Positions 6,854 through 7,307 of a stretch of 7,307 bases of DNA are shown here, one piece after another. A program made the translations under genes and the position numbers. Position 1 is the stretch's first letter, and every line of letters starts with the position of its first letter. The notes under the pieces are model-generated. The model ran no database searches and was not told the origin of the DNA. It saw nothing but the letters and a program-made list of their open reading frames with translations. This DNA is from CAYTLQ01 sp964438715 (lineage in GTDB: Bacteria; Bacteroidota; Ignavibacteria; Ignavibacteriales; Ignavibacteriaceae): NCBI GenBank assembly GCA_964438715.1, contig CAYTLQ010000087.1:1-7307 (forward strand). The letters are read 5' to 3'.

Positions 6854-7222
6854 TTATTCCTCCTGCTTTATTATCTGAATCTGTGGAAGTTGTGAAATTC
6901 TAAGTTCTGTTCTCTCTAAAGTAAATTTGTCTATATCAAAAATAGCTCTTTTTACATCATCAACAAGGCAATTTACCCTGATACCCAAAAATTCGGGTAA
7001 ATAGCCCTCTACTTTGTTTACTCCTTTGTTCAATAAACTCCGTGCGCCCTTCAAATTACCGCAAACAAGATGAAAATATCCAACGGAAATTTGTACCAAC
7101 CCCTGAATAAAAAATCGTTCATGCCCCCGGGTTGAATGCCAGATATCTTCAAATATATCATGAGCGCTGAAAAAATCGGCATTATTAAATTCCGAAATAG
7201 CTTTGTTAAGCAATAACAACAT
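6854..7222 (-). CDS. DUF309 domain protein
   Basis: From ATG 7222 this is a 122-residue helical protein matching the DUF309 family, whose biochemical function is not established. Family-type residues are visible: F12, then DFFSAHDIFEDIW (16-28, with H21, E25 and W28), then FIQGLVQISVGYFHLVCGN (38-56, with Q40, Q44, H51 and N56), and GAR.LL after it. The conserved His/Glu/Gln set on two helices suggests a buried polar site, but no activity can be claimed. A TTG at 7228 would add two residues; I prefer ATG 7222. Neither start has a recognisable Shine-Dalgarno, which is common in Bacteroidetes-like bacteria. It is the first gene of a two-gene unit with the ferredoxin, 4 nt apart, which suggests a shared need but does not prove a shared pathway. 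Confidence 0.85.
   Translation of the reverse strand: MLLLLNKAISEFNNADFFSAHDIFEDIWHSTRGHERFFIQGLVQISVGYFHLVCGNLKGARSLLNKGVNKVEGYLPEFLGIRVNCLVDDVKRAIFDIDKFTLERTELRISQLPQIQIIKQEE
6859..6864 (-). promoter_or_regulatory. Perfect Shine-Dalgarno AGGAGG for the ferredoxin, inside the end of the DUF309 gene
   Basis: The - strand reads AGGAGGAATAACCTA and then ATG. AGGAGG lies within the last codons of the DUF309 gene (…GAG GAA TAA), nine bases before the ferredoxin ATG. The ferredoxin therefore depends on the upstream gene's 3' end for translation initiation. This fits co-transcription and translational coupling, with much stronger initiation than the first gene, which has no clear Shine-Dalgarno. 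Confidence 0.85.
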
Positions 7223-7307
7223 TAACAAAAAAAATAAAAAACATCAAAATAAATCGGATAATAAATTCTGTTTTAAGCGAATTTTTCTATATTTTATAAT
7301 TTTCGAG
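7223..7307 (-). other. AT-rich upstream region of the DUF309-ferredoxin unit
   Basis: These 85 bp to the window edge are very AT-rich, with A-tracts on the + strand at 7227-7234 and 7236-7241. They presumably carry the promoter of the two-gene unit. I could not find a convincing TTG/TAnnTTTG pair or a -35/-10 pair; TATTTTG on the - strand is one base short of the -7 consensus. No coding sequence is evident. Confidence 0.35.

Overview
The window most likely comes from a bacterium of the Ignavibacteria/Chlorobi/Bacteroidetes lineage, with Ignavibacteria the best guess. Two features point there. The large secreted protein ends in a type IX secretion (T9SS) sorting domain with the NYPNPFNP signature. 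The ferredoxin is the long-loop form typical of Bacteroidetes and Chlorobi. The DNA is moderately AT-rich, and all six genes end in TAA or TAG. These assignments rest on family knowledge and motif reading; no database search was run.

Layout: (1) 1-1298 (+), the 3' part of a GH13 alpha-amylase-family glycosidase that enters from the left edge. An in-frame TGA at 39-41 interrupts coding sequence that is otherwise recognisable on both sides. (2) 1341-2108 (-), a creatininase-family metallohydrolase, convergent with the amylase. (3) 2204-5305 (+), a roughly 1030-residue exported multidomain protein: signal peptide, beta-sandwich module, sialidase-associated N-terminal-like module, right-handed beta-helix and T9SS tail. 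It is divergent from the creatininase gene across a 95-bp intergenic region. (4) 5413-6384 (+), an aldo/keto reductase with an intact catalytic tetrad. (5) A strong 13-bp hairpin at 6475-6504 lies between convergent transcription units. (6) 6517-6849 and 6854-7222 (-), a two-gene unit with a DUF309 protein first and a 2[4Fe-4S] ferredoxin second, separated by 4 nt. The last 85 bp are AT-rich upstream sequence.

The genes do not form one evident pathway. The amylase and the surface beta-helix protein would fit a polysaccharide-using lifestyle, but they are not obviously co-regulated. The only convincing operon is DUF309-ferredoxin. I see no mobile element, CRISPR array, RNA gene or novel defence-type system. 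The most notable points are the interrupted amylase reading frame, the domain architecture of the secreted protein, and the tight DUF309-ferredoxin coupling.
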